DNA of 64,000 bases from JBJXHC01 sp046160825 (GTDB taxonomy: Bacteria; Bacteroidota; Ignavibacteria; UBA10030; UBA6906). The DNA is taken from positions 10,044-74,043 of the forward strand of contig JBJXHC010000037.1 in assembly GCA_046160825.1 (NCBI GenBank), in the 5' to 3' direction. The number at the start of each line of letters is the position of its first letter. Positions within the stretch are counted from its first letter, which is position 1. Made by a program: the position numbers and the translations under genes. The notes below the pieces were generated by a model. It made no database searches, had not been told where the DNA came from, and saw only the letters and a program-made list of their open reading frames with translations. Shown one piece after another: positions 45,117 through 54,843 of this stretch.

Positions 45117-46970
45117 ATGAACAACAGGCTCTTCATTCTTCCCCTCGTTCTGGTTGCAACTCTTGTTGCGGCACAATCACCGGACCAGACCACGAAGTTC
45201 CGTCTTGCGCAGAGCTATGAACAGGCGGGAGATTTTGAAAGCTCAGCCAAGATCTATCGGGAACTTCACGCAAAAGACCAATCCAACGCCCTCTATTTTG
45301 ATGGACTCCGTCGCACACTCCTTCAGCTCAAGCAGTATGACGAAGCGGTGCTGCTGATTCAACAACGTCTCAGCGGAAATCCCAAAGACATCAACTTGCG
45401 CGGTCAGCTCGGCAGTGTTTTGTACAAGGCAGGCAAGGAACTTGAAGCATACAAGGAGTGGGACAATGCAATCGCAACCGAGCCTGCAAACCCCAATGTG
45501 TACCGCGCACTCTCACAGGTAATGGTCGAGAACCGATTGCTGGAACGTGCTGCAGACCTGTATCGGCGTGCCCGCGTTGCCTGTAACGACCAGAATCTCT
45601 TTACCGCCGACCTTGCACATCTGCTGGCCGTAACAATGGACTATGCCGGGGCAACGCGGGAATACCTCCGGTTGATGGCACAGAACCCGGCACAGCTTGG
45701 CTTTATTCAAGGCCGTATGGCGGGTTTCACCGGCAAGGAAGAAGGACGCACGGCTGCGCTCGGTGTTGTGTTGGAAGAAGTGCGATCAAACAGTGACATG
45801 AAACTTTATCAGTTGCTTGGCTGGCTCTACCTCGAAGGGAAGAAATTCAGCGAGGCGTTTGATGTGTACAAGAAAATTGATGACCTCTCCAAAGCACAGG
45901 GGGCGGAGGTCTATGCGTTTGCCGAACGTGCCTACCGGGAAGGCGCATACGATATTGCGGCCAAGGCATATCTCGAAGCAATCGAAACCCCGCTCACCAC
46001 GAACCGTATGCCATATGCAAAGTATGGATATGCAAGCGCTCTCAAGGAAATCAGTGTGCTTCTGGATACGATTCCAACAGGAAGTATCTCAGTACAGTTA
46101 CCCGTGTCAGAAATGCAGTCGCGCTATGCGGGTGCGGTCGCGTACTTCCGTCGCATCATTAAAGAGTACCCCACTACCGAGTTTTCCGCCCGCTCGTATT
46201 TCCAGATAGGGACAATTCAGTTCGAACGGTATTTCGATCTGGACGGCGCGCTTGCTTCCTTTGAGCAGGTGGAACGGGAGATTCCCGGAATGGGAGAGCT
46301 TCGCCATGGTGTTGCCTTGAAGATCGGTGAGGTTCTTGTTGCCAAGGGCGATACGGGCCGGGCAGCGGCGCGATTCCGTAGTGTTGCGGCGGGACCGAAT
46401 GCCACGCCGGACCAGCAGGATGAATCAACGTATCGTCTTGCGGAAATCATGTACTTCGGTGGCAACTTCGAGGGAGCAATCGAACTGCTCGCCAACATCG
46501 CGCTCAATCTCAAAGCCGACTATGCAAACGATGCTCTCCAGTTGCTCGCGTTCCTTCAGGAGAATACGATGACAGCGGAGCCGGCACTGCGCGACTTTGC
46601 ACGCGCCGATTTCCTTGCACGACAAAGGAAGAACACAGAGGCCATTCCGCAGTTTCTCGCCGTCATCGAGAAGTATCCACGCGCATTACTGGTGGATGAT
46701 GCCCTGATGAAAGTCGCCGCCCTGCAATCGCAGGCAAATCTGTACGCCGACGCGCTCGCATCATATGAACGGCTGCTGACACAATTCAAGGAATCGTCCA
46801 TCGCGTTGGACCGGGCGCAGTTCAATGTTGCCGAGGTGTATCAGTTTGGCTTGCACGACACAGCGAAGGCCATCGCCACGTACGAGAAACTTCTTGGCGA
46901 TCATCCCAACTCACTCCTGGTCGCGGCGGCGCGAAAGCGAATACGCGATCTGCGCGGTGATTCACTATGA
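45117..46970 (+). CDS. Secreted TPR protein
   Basis: 617 residues with signal peptide (MNNRLFILPLVLVATLVAAQ). TPR units fill the chain: FRLAQSYEQAGDFESSAKIY, LRGQLGSVLYKAGKELEAYK, YRLAEIMYFGGNFEGAIELL, FNVAEVYQFGLHDTAKAIAT. The later units with YFQIGTIQFERYFDLDGALA resemble the outer-membrane TPR scaffolds (BamD/YbgF-like). It probably holds a periplasmic complex; being first in an operon with an M16 pair suggests a common envelope task. A TTG at 45078 would lengthen it but lies outside the signal peptide. Confidence 0.85.
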   Translation: MNNRLFILPLVLVATLVAAQSPDQTTKFRLAQSYEQAGDFESSAKIYRELHAKDQSNALYFDGLRRTLLQLKQYDEAVLLIQQRLSGNPKDINLRGQLGSVLYKAGKELEAYKEWDNAIATEPANPNVYRALSQVMVENRLLERAADLYRRARVACNDQNLFTADLAHLLAVTMDYAGATREYLRLMAQNPAQLGFIQGRMAGFTGKEEGRTAALGVVLEEVRSNSDMKLYQLLGWLYLEGKKFSEAFDVYKKIDDLSKAQGAEVYAFAERAYREGAYDIAAKAYLEAIETPLTTNRMPYAKYGYASALKEISVLLDTIPTGSISVQLPVSEMQSRYAGAVAYFRRIIKEYPTTEFSARSYFQIGTIQFERYFDLDGALASFEQVEREIPGMGELRHGVALKIGEVLVAKGDTGRAAARFRSVAAGPNATPDQQDESTYRLAEIMYFGGNFEGAIELLANIALNLKADYANDALQLLAFLQENTMTAEPALRDFARADFLARQRKNTEAIPQFLAVIEKYPRALLVDDALMKVAALQSQANLYADALASYERLLTQFKESSIALDRAQFNVAEVYQFGLHDTAKAIATYEKLLGDHPNSLLVAAARKRIRDLRGDSL

Positions 46971-46989
46971 ATAACACACTCATCTCTTC

Positions 46990-48348
46990 ATGATTCGTTC
47001 AGGATCCAACATGCATAGACTTTTTGCAATGCTTCTTCTTTCTGTCGCAACGTCGGGTATTCTTATAGCCCAGAAGATTGACACAAAGGAGTTTACGCTC
47101 AAGAACGGCCTCACGGTGGTGATGGTGGAAGACCACACCGTGCCGAGTGTCTGTTTTGCAATAGCGTTTCACGTCGGCAGTCGCAACGAGCACCCCGGCA
47201 TCACGGGGATCTCGCATCTGTTCGAGCACATGATGTTCAACGGTTCGAAAAAGTACAAGCCCACGGAGTTCGACAAAATTCTCGAAACCGGAGGCGGCTA
47301 CTCGAACGCATACACAAGCAACGACATCACTTTCTACTACGAGGAGTTCAATCCCGATCTGCTGGACAAGGTGTTGGATATGGAGGCCGACCGTATGCGG
47401 TCGCTCAAGATCGATACAGCGAACCTGGAACAGGAGCGGGGGATCGTGAAGGAAGAGCGAAGAGTCTCCACCGACAATAATGTGCAAAGCAAGATGTTTG
47501 AGGATATGTATGCGGCGGCGTTCATGGCGCATCCCTATGGTCAACCGGTCGTCGGTTGGATGGGAGATCTAAACAACATCAACTTGCAGGACGCAAAGGA
47601 CTATTTCAAGACGTACTATGCACCGAACAACGCCACGGTATTTGTGATTGGGGCATTCGACGCGAAGGCACTGCGAGGAAAGATGGAGAAGCTTTTCGGT
47701 GCGATCCCCCGGCAGCCGTCCCCGCGTCCGGTCGTGAACGCGGAACCGGAGCAACAGGGAGAGCGGCGGATCCTGCTGCACAAAGCTGCAGAACTTCCAG
47801 CGATAGCCATGGGATACAAAAGCGTGAGCGTGTCGTCCCCCGATTTTCACGCGCTGAATCTTCTTGCGACGATTCTCTCCCGCGGACAAAGTTCACGTCT
47901 GTACAAAAGACTTGTGTATGATTTGCAGATTGCAACGGATGTCGGGGCGAGCAACGATGAGTATGTCGATCCCGGATTGTTTGCGTTCTACACACAGATG
48001 CAGCCGGGGAAGAGTGTGGAAGACGCCGAGAGTGAGATCAATGAGATCATCGATGATATTATCGAGAATGGCGTGACCATGGAAGAATTGCAAAAAGCAA
48101 GGAACACTGCCCAGGCGGACTACGTCAATCAGTTCAAAACAAATGTTGGTATTGCAAACCGGCTCGGCTATTATGAAGTGATCCACGGTGGATACAAGAA
48201 ATCGTTCGATGTGTTGAAGTATCTCGAAGGCGTTACCGCGGATGATATCCGGCGCGTTGCGAAGCAGTACCTGCAACGGCGAAAACGCACGGTGATCATC
48301 CTCGTCCCCGAAGAGACCGGATCAGGTACAAATTCGTCAACCAACTAG
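46990..48348 (+). CDS. M16-family zinc peptidase, catalytic subunit
   Basis: 452 residues with a signal peptide (to about residue 28, ILIAQ). Active site HLFEH at 76-80 and E156 in GIVKEERR complete the HxxEH-x75-E zinc site. FVIGAFDAKALRGKMEKLFG and AILSRGQSSRLYKRL-type motifs belong to the C-terminal lobe. Partner gene follows 21 bases on. A start at the ATG 21 bases downstream (47011) is also possible. Confidence 0.94.
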   Translation: MIRSGSNMHRLFAMLLLSVATSGILIAQKIDTKEFTLKNGLTVVMVEDHTVPSVCFAIAFHVGSRNEHPGITGISHLFEHMMFNGSKKYKPTEFDKILETGGGYSNAYTSNDITFYYEEFNPDLLDKVLDMEADRMRSLKIDTANLEQERGIVKEERRVSTDNNVQSKMFEDMYAAAFMAHPYGQPVVGWMGDLNNINLQDAKDYFKTYYAPNNATVFVIGAFDAKALRGKMEKLFGAIPRQPSPRPVVNAEPEQQGERRILLHKAAELPAIAMGYKSVSVSSPDFHALNLLATILSRGQSSRLYKRLVYDLQIATDVGASNDEYVDPGLFAFYTQMQPGKSVEDAESEINEIIDDIIENGVTMEELQKARNTAQADYVNQFKTNVGIANRLGYYEVIHGGYKKSFDVLKYLEGVTADDIRRVAKQYLQRRKRTVIILVPEETGSGTNSSTN

Positions 48349-48369
48349 TCACTCACTACTACAGCGACC

Positions 48370-49734
48370 ATGAAACGACTCATTCTCCTCCTTGTCATAT
48401 TCAGTTCAATAGGGTTGGCCCAAAAGATCCAGGTTCCCCCGGCGACACGCCACACGCTCGATAACGGGCTCACTATCATCCTGATGCAATATAAGAAGGT
48501 TCCGGTGGTGCATTTCCGACTCGTTGCACGCGGCGGTTCGGCGGAGGATCCGGCGGGCCTTGAAGGCGTTGCAAGTATCGCGACTTCGTTGATGCGGGAA
48601 GGAACCACGACCCGCTCCTCCAATGACATTGCAACAGCCATTGATTTCGTTGGCGGATCACTTTTTGCTTCTGCGGGAGTTGACTACTGTGCCATTCGTG
48701 GAGAGGTCTTGAAGAAGGATCTTGATACAGGCCTCGACCTCTTTGCCGATATTCTCCTCAACCCTTCCTTCCCGGAAGAGGAGATTGAGCGCGAGCGCAA
48801 ACAACGCCTCGCAAGTCTCGATGCGCTCAAAGAAGAACCCGGCAGCATTGCCTCGCGGGTTTTCACGCAAGCTCTCTATGGTTCTCATCCCTACGGGAAA
48901 CAATTAACGCGCGTATCGCTTGATGGCGTCACCCGCGATCATCTTGTGCAGTTCCACCACAGAATTTTCGTTCCGAACAACAGCGTGCTCGTCGTTGTGG
49001 GCGATTTTGCCGAACAGGAGATGCTCGCTCTTCTCAAACAGAAACTCAATGGCTGGCAGCGTGGAGAAACCTCCGCTCAATCATTCCCACTGCCAACGCC
49101 GGGTGAAGGTCGCCGGCTTGTCATGGTGGACAAATCGGATGCAACACAGACACAGATTCGTATGGGGAACGTCGGCATTGATATAAAGAATCCGGACTTC
49201 TTCGCCGTTGCCGTGGCCAACACCATTTTTGGGAGCGGGTTTACCTCGCGACTCGTTGAGGAATTGCGCGTCAAGCGCAGCCTGACATACAGTGCATCCA
49301 GCAATTTCCCGGCAAATCTGTTCGGCGGATCGTTTAGTATTTCCACGTTCACCAAGAACGAAACCACGGGTGAAACCATCGACGTGATATTGGAAGAGGT
49401 GAAGAAGTATAGAGAAAAGGGTGCCACTCCGGACGAACTAACAAAGGCGCATAATTATCTTTCCGGTGGGTTTGCGCGGGGACTTCAATCGCCCGAAGCG
49501 CTTGCCGCCCGCATGACCGACATTGAGTTCTATGGTTTTCCCAAAGATTATCTGGAATCGTATATCCAGAAATTGAAAAGTGTCACCCTCGCGGATGTCC
49601 GACGCGTGGTGGCGAAATACTTCGCGTATGACGACCTGCTCTTTGTTCTCGTTGCACCAGCGGAATCAACCCGCGGAGCTGTCGAGAAATACGGAGCAGT
49701 AAACGTGATGTCTCTTGATGATGCGGTGAAATAG
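48370..49734 (+). CDS. M16-family peptidase, non-catalytic subunit
   Basis: 454 residues with signal peptide (MKRLILLLVIFSSIGLAQ). In the HxxEH position it has LEGVASIATSLMREGTTTRS, hence no zinc. The substrate-binding lobe has NTIFGSGFTSRLVEELRVKR and SLTYSASSNF. It pairs with the preceding catalytic chain, as in bacterial PMPCA/PMPCB-like dimers. Its arrangement mirrors the pair at 18473-21245. Confidence 0.92.
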   Translation: MKRLILLLVIFSSIGLAQKIQVPPATRHTLDNGLTIILMQYKKVPVVHFRLVARGGSAEDPAGLEGVASIATSLMREGTTTRSSNDIATAIDFVGGSLFASAGVDYCAIRGEVLKKDLDTGLDLFADILLNPSFPEEEIERERKQRLASLDALKEEPGSIASRVFTQALYGSHPYGKQLTRVSLDGVTRDHLVQFHHRIFVPNNSVLVVVGDFAEQEMLALLKQKLNGWQRGETSAQSFPLPTPGEGRRLVMVDKSDATQTQIRMGNVGIDIKNPDFFAVAVANTIFGSGFTSRLVEELRVKRSLTYSASSNFPANLFGGSFSISTFTKNETTGETIDVILEEVKKYREKGATPDELTKAHNYLSGGFARGLQSPEALAARMTDIEFYGFPKDYLESYIQKLKSVTLADVRRVVAKYFAYDDLLFVLVAPAESTRGAVEKYGAVNVMSLDDAVK

Positions 49735-49746
49735 AAAGGGAAGAAC

Positions 49747-51018
49747 GTGAGACGGGTGATGTGTGTTGTCGGGGCAGTGTTAATGATGTGGAGCAATTCG
49801 GCAGCGCAGGACAAAATCCTGATCCCGATGGACTTGCAGCAGTCGGACCATTTGAAGGCGTATGGTATTGCCTACTGGGTGTTGACGAAGAACGTGGAAA
49901 TGGACTGGCTTCTGAACTATCGCGGCGGGTCGTTCATGGTGGACTATCAGGATTTTATTGCCGCCGAGTGCCGTATTCGCGGCGTGGCGTTCACGGCAAT
50001 TGGTGGCGGCGATGCCTCCGCAATCTATTCCGATGTCCAGCGTGAGGACAATAACATGGATGTTGTACGATTGGAGAAAGCGCCGCGCGTAGCCGTCTAT
50101 GTGCCGCCGGGTTTCAAACCATGGGACGATGCCGTGACACTCGCTCTGGAGTACGCCGAAGTGAAGTACGACAAGCTGTGGGATGATGAGGTGATGAACG
50201 GGAAACTGATGGAGTACGACTGGCTTCACTTGCATCATGAGGACTTCACCGGACAGTACGGGAAGTTCTACGCGTCATTTGCAAACGCGGCATGGTACGT
50301 TGAGCAGCAGGTAATGTTGGAGAAAAAAGCGAAGGAACTTGGCTTCCGGAAAGTCTCTGACCTGAAAAAAGCCGTTGCGCGCAACATCAAGGAGTACATT
50401 GGCGGTGGCGGGTTCATGTTCTCGATGTGCTCTGCGACCGACACGTATGATATCGCGCTTGCCGCGGAGAATGTTGACATCTGCGACGTGATGTACGATG
50501 CCGATCCCCCCGATGCCAATGCACAAGCAGGACTTGATTTCAGCAAGACCCTCGCATTTACCGACTTCACACTCGAGCGGAACCCGCTGCGTTATGAATA
50601 CTCCGACATCGACCAACCGCCCAGCGACCTGCTCGGGATGCAAAACCCGGACACGGATTATTTTACACTGTTTGAGTTCTCCGCCAAGTTCGATCCTGTG
50701 CCGACCATGCTGACGCAGAACCACGTGAATGTCTTGAAAGCATTCCTCGGTCAAACCACCAATTTTAAGAAGAGCACGATCAAGAAAACAGTGACGATTC
50801 TGGCGGAGAAGGAGGGCTTGGATCAGGTGCGGTACATGCATGGGAGCTTTGGTCGCGGGACATTTACTTTCTATGGGGGACATGACCCCGAGGATTACCA
50901 GCATGCTGTGGGCGATCCCCCGACCGATTTGTCATTGCACAAGAACTCGCCCGGCTACAGGCTTATTCTCAACAACATCCTATTTCCCGCAGCAAAGAAA
51001 AAACAACAAAAAACCTGA
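49747..51018 (+). CDS. Conserved secreted protein, often labelled asparagine synthetase B
   Basis: 423 residues, GTG start 12 bases after the M16 gene, signal peptide ending NSAAQ. Conserved blocks are KILIPMDLQQSDHLKAYGIA, RGGSFMVDYQDFIAAECRIR, VAVYVPPGFKPWDDAVTLAL, YDWLHLHHEDFTGQYGKFYA and GGGFMFSMCSATDTYDIALA. Homologues across Bacteroidota/Chlorobiota carry the name asparagine synthetase B, but neither the glutaminase nor the ATP-pyrophosphatase domain of that enzyme is visible. The MCSATD block, in a glycine-rich turn, recalls the nucleophile elbow of class I amidotransferase-like folds. Function is unknown; export suggests an envelope role. Confidence 0.8.
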   Translation: MRRVMCVVGAVLMMWSNSAAQDKILIPMDLQQSDHLKAYGIAYWVLTKNVEMDWLLNYRGGSFMVDYQDFIAAECRIRGVAFTAIGGGDASAIYSDVQREDNNMDVVRLEKAPRVAVYVPPGFKPWDDAVTLALEYAEVKYDKLWDDEVMNGKLMEYDWLHLHHEDFTGQYGKFYASFANAAWYVEQQVMLEKKAKELGFRKVSDLKKAVARNIKEYIGGGGFMFSMCSATDTYDIALAAENVDICDVMYDADPPDANAQAGLDFSKTLAFTDFTLERNPLRYEYSDIDQPPSDLLGMQNPDTDYFTLFEFSAKFDPVPTMLTQNHVNVLKAFLGQTTNFKKSTIKKTVTILAEKEGLDQVRYMHGSFGRGTFTFYGGHDPEDYQHAVGDPPTDLSLHKNSPGYRLILNNILFPAAKKKQQKT

Positions 51019-51038
51019 CCATCATCATAGGAGGACGT

Positions 51039-51641
51039 ATGAAACCTGTGCTCATCTCTGCATTACTGCTCGTTTCTTCCGGGGCATTTGCCCAGGGACT
51101 CAGCCCCGTGAGTTTCGGTATCCACGGCAATGCCGCAACCATCAATGTCGCGGAGCCGCTCAAAGATGTGTACGGAGCCGGTTTTGGCGGTGGCGCCCAT
51201 CTCGATATTGATCTCGTGATTCTTAGTCTACGGATTTCGGGGGACTACATAGCTTTCTCACCGGACGACGCCAAATTCTTGAGTCTCATGAACGCTGCAA
51301 ACCCGGGCGCAAATTTCACGAGCATTGACGGAGGGAGCTTGAGCATTATTTCCGGTCACGTGAATGGCAAGCTGCCCATTCTTCCATTACCTGTTGTGAC
51401 TCCGTACGTCACCGGGGGAATCGGGCTCGCGAGGATTGGCTTCAGTGACGTGGATGTTGCGTCGGCATCCGGAAGCGGGACGGCAACATTTGATTCCGAG
51501 ACAAAGACCGCGGTGAACCTGGGAGCGGGCGTTGATCTGAAACTCGGTGTCTCGCTCTTCGTCGAAGCCCGTTACACTTGGATATTGACGGAAGGCGAAA
51601 CGAGCACATATATTCCGGTGACAGTGGGGATTACGTTCTAG
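51039..51641 (+). CDS. Outer-membrane beta-barrel protein
   Basis: 200 residues. Signal peptide MKPVLISALLLVSSGAFAQG; then alternating amphipathic strands (VSFGIHGNAATI, AHLDIDLVILSLRISGDYIA, VTPYVTGGIGLARIGF, TAVNLGAGVDLKLGVSLFVE) and a final strand ending in aromatic F (TYIPVTVGITF), as BAM substrates need. About eight strands, like OmpA/OmpX-sized barrels. A GGAGG ribosome site precedes it. It closes the M16 operon and could be a substrate of the folding factors encoded in this window. Confidence 0.85.
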   Translation: MKPVLISALLLVSSGAFAQGLSPVSFGIHGNAATINVAEPLKDVYGAGFGGGAHLDIDLVILSLRISGDYIAFSPDDAKFLSLMNAANPGANFTSIDGGSLSIISGHVNGKLPILPLPVVTPYVTGGIGLARIGFSDVDVASASGSGTATFDSETKTAVNLGAGVDLKLGVSLFVEARYTWILTEGETSTYIPVTVGITF

Positions 51642-51666
51642 CAGGTTACTGAAAAACAGAAACATC

Positions 51667-51731
51667 GTCACACTGAGCGAAGTCGAAGTGTGGAATGTGA
51701 AGCACATGAGGTTCGACTCCGCTCACCTGAC
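51667..51731. repeat. REP-like palindromic repeat, copy 2
   Basis: GTCACACTGAGCGAAGTCGA at the left and its imperfect reverse complement GAGGTTCGACTCCGCTCACC at the right form a 65-base inverted structure downstream of the beta-barrel gene. The core CTGAGCG(A/T)AGTCGAAG is shared with copy 1 near 40353. Confidence 0.65.
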
Positions 51732-51814
51732 GCAGAAACTCTTTTTCAGCAACCAGCTAACAGTGAAGTGGTTGGGAAGAGCAACAACCAATTTCAAGGA
51801 ACTGGAAACACAAC

Positions 51815-51849
51815 CGCCCGCCAATCATTTTCTACAGGATTAGCGGGCG
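51815..51849 (-). terminator. Stem-loop ending the first T9SS gene
   Basis: On the minus strand CGCCCGC-21-base loop-GCGGGCG, then GTTGTGTTTCC, 45 bases after the stop codon. A similar CGCCCG/CGGGCG structure ends the T9SS gene at 58271. Confidence 0.6.
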
Positions 51850-51893
51850 ATGTTATTCACAACCTTCGGGATTGGAATCTGTCCCCCAGGATG

Positions 51894-54637
51894 TTACTTC
51901 GTCACGATCATCTTCTTTACATCCGAGAAATCTCCTGCCACCAGCTTATAGAAGTACAGGCCGCTCGATAGAGCGCTTGCGTCAAACTCCACCGACTTGA
52001 AACCCGCCACCTGGATTTCGTTGACGATGGTACTCACTTCCTTGCCGAGTACATCATAAACCTTGAGGCTCACGTGTACATCCACCGGCAATCCATAGGA
52101 TATTCTGGTGACAGGGTTAAACGGGTTGGGATAGTTTGTTGAGAGCGAGAAGACTTCCGGTATACCGGTTTCGCCCGCGGCCTTCTCCAGAATATCCTGA
52201 CAGCCAATGGTGACCGTGCTCGATTGCGTGGCCAGGTTGCTACTATTGTCATATGCGACCACATAGTATCCAATGGTTGACGGACTGCCTGTTTGGATTG
52301 TTATGTTGGGGTCTTGATAGCTGGTTACAGTCGGACCAACCGTTGTTCTCAGTGAGAATGTCGCAATGCCACATTCAGAGCGGTAAATCTTGTATCCCGC
52401 AAGGTCCGATTCCGTATTCGCCGTCCATGAGACCGTCGGGTGTTGCCCTGTACTACCGCTAATGGCAACACCCACTGTTTTTTCCGGCGCTGGATTTATT
52501 TTGTGTATCCCGGCAGCCGTCGCAAAGTAAATCAATGAATCCCTTGTTACATCACGGCTCAGATCGGCGAATGGCGTTGTTAAACCCGACGTGCTGATTT
52601 CGGTCCAGTTGGAGCCACCGTCAATCGTCTCGAAAACCTTGTTGCCACCATCAGCAATAACCCACAAGTGATTTGTAGATGACGGATACGACGGATGCAT
52701 CAGGACTTTGCGTACAGCATCAGACCGGATCCCGGTCCATGATGACCCGCTATTGGTGGATTTCCACATTCCGTAGCTGCTGTAAACATCGCCACCCGCG
52801 TAGACTGTGGAAGGAGAAGCGGTATTCAGAGCAAGGGATTTTATTGTATAACTGTTACCAAGTGACAGTTGAGACCAGTTGGTACCGGCATTTGTTGTCT
52901 TGTAGATTCCCTTACCGGAGACTCCGGCGTACAATATTTGTGATGTAGTCCCACCTCCAGCTCCCGTGGGATCAATTGCCATGCACAATGCCGGATTGCT
53001 CACGCCATCAATCTTGCTCTGGACGGTCCATGTCGAGTAGTTATTCATACTCACCATGATATTCGACTCAATGTTTGTCGATCCATTGGATCCCTTCAGC
53101 CAACCCAATGCGTAGCGACGGACATTCTCGTTTGGGTCTGCGACCAAAGCGTTAATGACGTAGTCGGACGCACTCACATTGGAGCGAAATTTCTCGGCCC
53201 AGTTGCTGGAACCGCTTGCGTCATTGTAGAAAGCAACTGCATCGTATGATGACGACCCTGATGAAGGTTTCTGTCGCCCTCCAGCAGCAGCCTTTGACGT
53301 ATTGTATGAATCGAATGTCACAACGGTCGGCTCAAGCGGCATATCAACGTCAGTAACCACTGCCCGCCAAGACTGACCACCGCTGGCATATCGCCAAATG
53401 CCGCTGAATGTCGGCCCCACCGCAAGAACGGATGCACTTGCCGCAGAAACAGAAGTTGTGGGAACAATGGTAAGACCGTTGTTCTTATCCTGCCAGTTGA
53501 TCAGCCCGGCGCTTGATCGAGACCCAAAAAATACCGACGAACTCGAAACAGCAAAGACATCATTGGCATCCGTCGAATTGACTGCGATACCACGGACATC
53601 CATGTCAAACATTCCATCATGAGCGGTGGTGCTATTGTCATGATACCAGTTTGCGCCGTTATCAAAACTATAGGAAATGCCAAGTTTATTATTGCCCACA
53701 TAAATCCGGTTACTTGATGAATTTGTGGACATTACAGTGATAAATGTGATGGCCCCCTCCTCGCGGTCAAATACCTGCGTCCAGGAGCTTCCATCGTTCG
53801 TTGACTTCCACAATTCCCCATCGTCGCTCCCATAGTCCGCCGTCCCCACAAAAATGGTGGTAGCACCACCACTCACGGTTGAGACTGCAATCGAGGAAAG
53901 ACTCTTGCCCACCAAATCGCCCGAGGTAACTATTGGACCCCAATCAGCTCCTGCATTTTCGGAGTACCATACACCTCTTTTGAGGACCATGGGCGAAGCC
54001 TCTCCATAATCGTAGTACATGTCTTCACTTGTTGGAGTAGCTTCAGATGCGGCATTCACCGGTACTGCCGACCCGGCAACCCAGACCTTATTCTCGTCCG
54101 TAGGGTGCCAAGCGATACCGAGAATGTGTGTCTGGACTTCGTTAAAGAAGTAATAGTCGGGAGCCCAATTCTCTCCAGCATCATCACTTTTGTACAAGAC
54201 AGGGTGCAATGAACCCGACTGTGGCCATGCGGTTCCAAGAAAAACATTGTCTGGTTCTGCAGATGATATGCCGAATCGACGTGGTAGCAGGTTGGAGACC
54301 GAAAAGGAGTAGAAAAAAGAACTGCCTCCGTTCGTACTGGTTTTGATGTTGCCAGCATCTGCAACTTGAACTTCATTCGCATTGCTCGGATTACAAACAA
54401 CCGCAAATGGGCTACTGAGTGTAGTCCCTGTCGCCGACCAAGTTCCTCCTCCGTCAGTTGACTTCTTTAAATTAGTGCCATAGTCCGCAAGGTATAGAAC
54501 TCTTGTCGAACTTACGTACCCCCCTGCAATATCCTTTCCATTGCTCACCCTCCACGGACCGTTTAACGAAACCCATGTTTGAGCATTAAGCTGTAGCATT
54601 GCAAGAAGGCAGCGGCACAGAACAGTTTGCGAATCAT
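51894..54637 (-). pseudogene. BNR-repeat T9SS cargo protein with a frameshift in the signal peptide
   Basis: The long frame (54599 down to 51894, 901 residues) encodes BNR/VPS10-type beta-propeller repeats (KKSTDGGGTWSATG, YKSDDAGENWAPDY, WYSENAGADWGPIV, WKSTNDGSSWTQVF, YKTTNAGTNWSQLS), a fibronectin-like domain (HPTVSWTANTESDLAGYKIY) and a T9SS tail (NYPNPFNPVTRISYGLP to DVKKMIVTK). It lacks a full signal peptide. One exists just upstream: ATG at 54637 with AGGAG five bases before, encoding MIRKLFCAAAFL, but it is one base out of frame. Inserting one base gives MIRKLFCAAAFL-A-MLQLNAQ, a normal leader. So the gene is disrupted, phase-variable, or a base was missed in sequencing. Confidence 0.8.
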
Positions 54638-54690
54638 AGCGTACTCCTATTGTAGTATTGATGAAGAGGGGATTGTTTGTTACAATAGAA

Positions 54691-54741
54691 GTGCGAGGAC
54701 ACCGGCGTCACTTAGGTGACGATGGGTGGCGTCCTTCGCAC
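54691..54741. repeat. Nested palindrome (cruciform)
   Basis: Outer arms GTGCGAGGAC and GTCCTTCGCAC, inner arms CGTCAC-TTAG-GTGACG. It lies between two minus-strand T9SS genes and directly beside the terminator-like hairpin at 54744. Confidence 0.6.
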
Positions 54742-54743
54742 CC

Positions 54744-54781
54744 GAGGGGCAGCGTTAACGCGCTGCCTCTCATTGTTTTTT
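54744..54781 (+). terminator. Terminator-like hairpin pointing against the local genes, copy 1
   Basis: GAGG-GGCAGCG-loop-CGCTGCC-TCTC then ATTGTTTTTT. The T tract is on the plus strand though genes on both sides are on the minus strand. It shares its flanks CCCGAGG and TCTCATT with the copy at 56341. Confidence 0.55.
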
Positions 54782-54843
54782 AAACAAGGAGCATTGCCGC
54801 AACAACAATCACCTCCTTTCTGGTTTTTCTTCTCATATGAAGT

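Noticed and set aside
51708..51722. GGTTCGACTCC resembling a tRNA T-loop
   Set aside because: It is the right arm of a REP-like palindrome; no acceptor stem, anticodon arm or CCA context is present.
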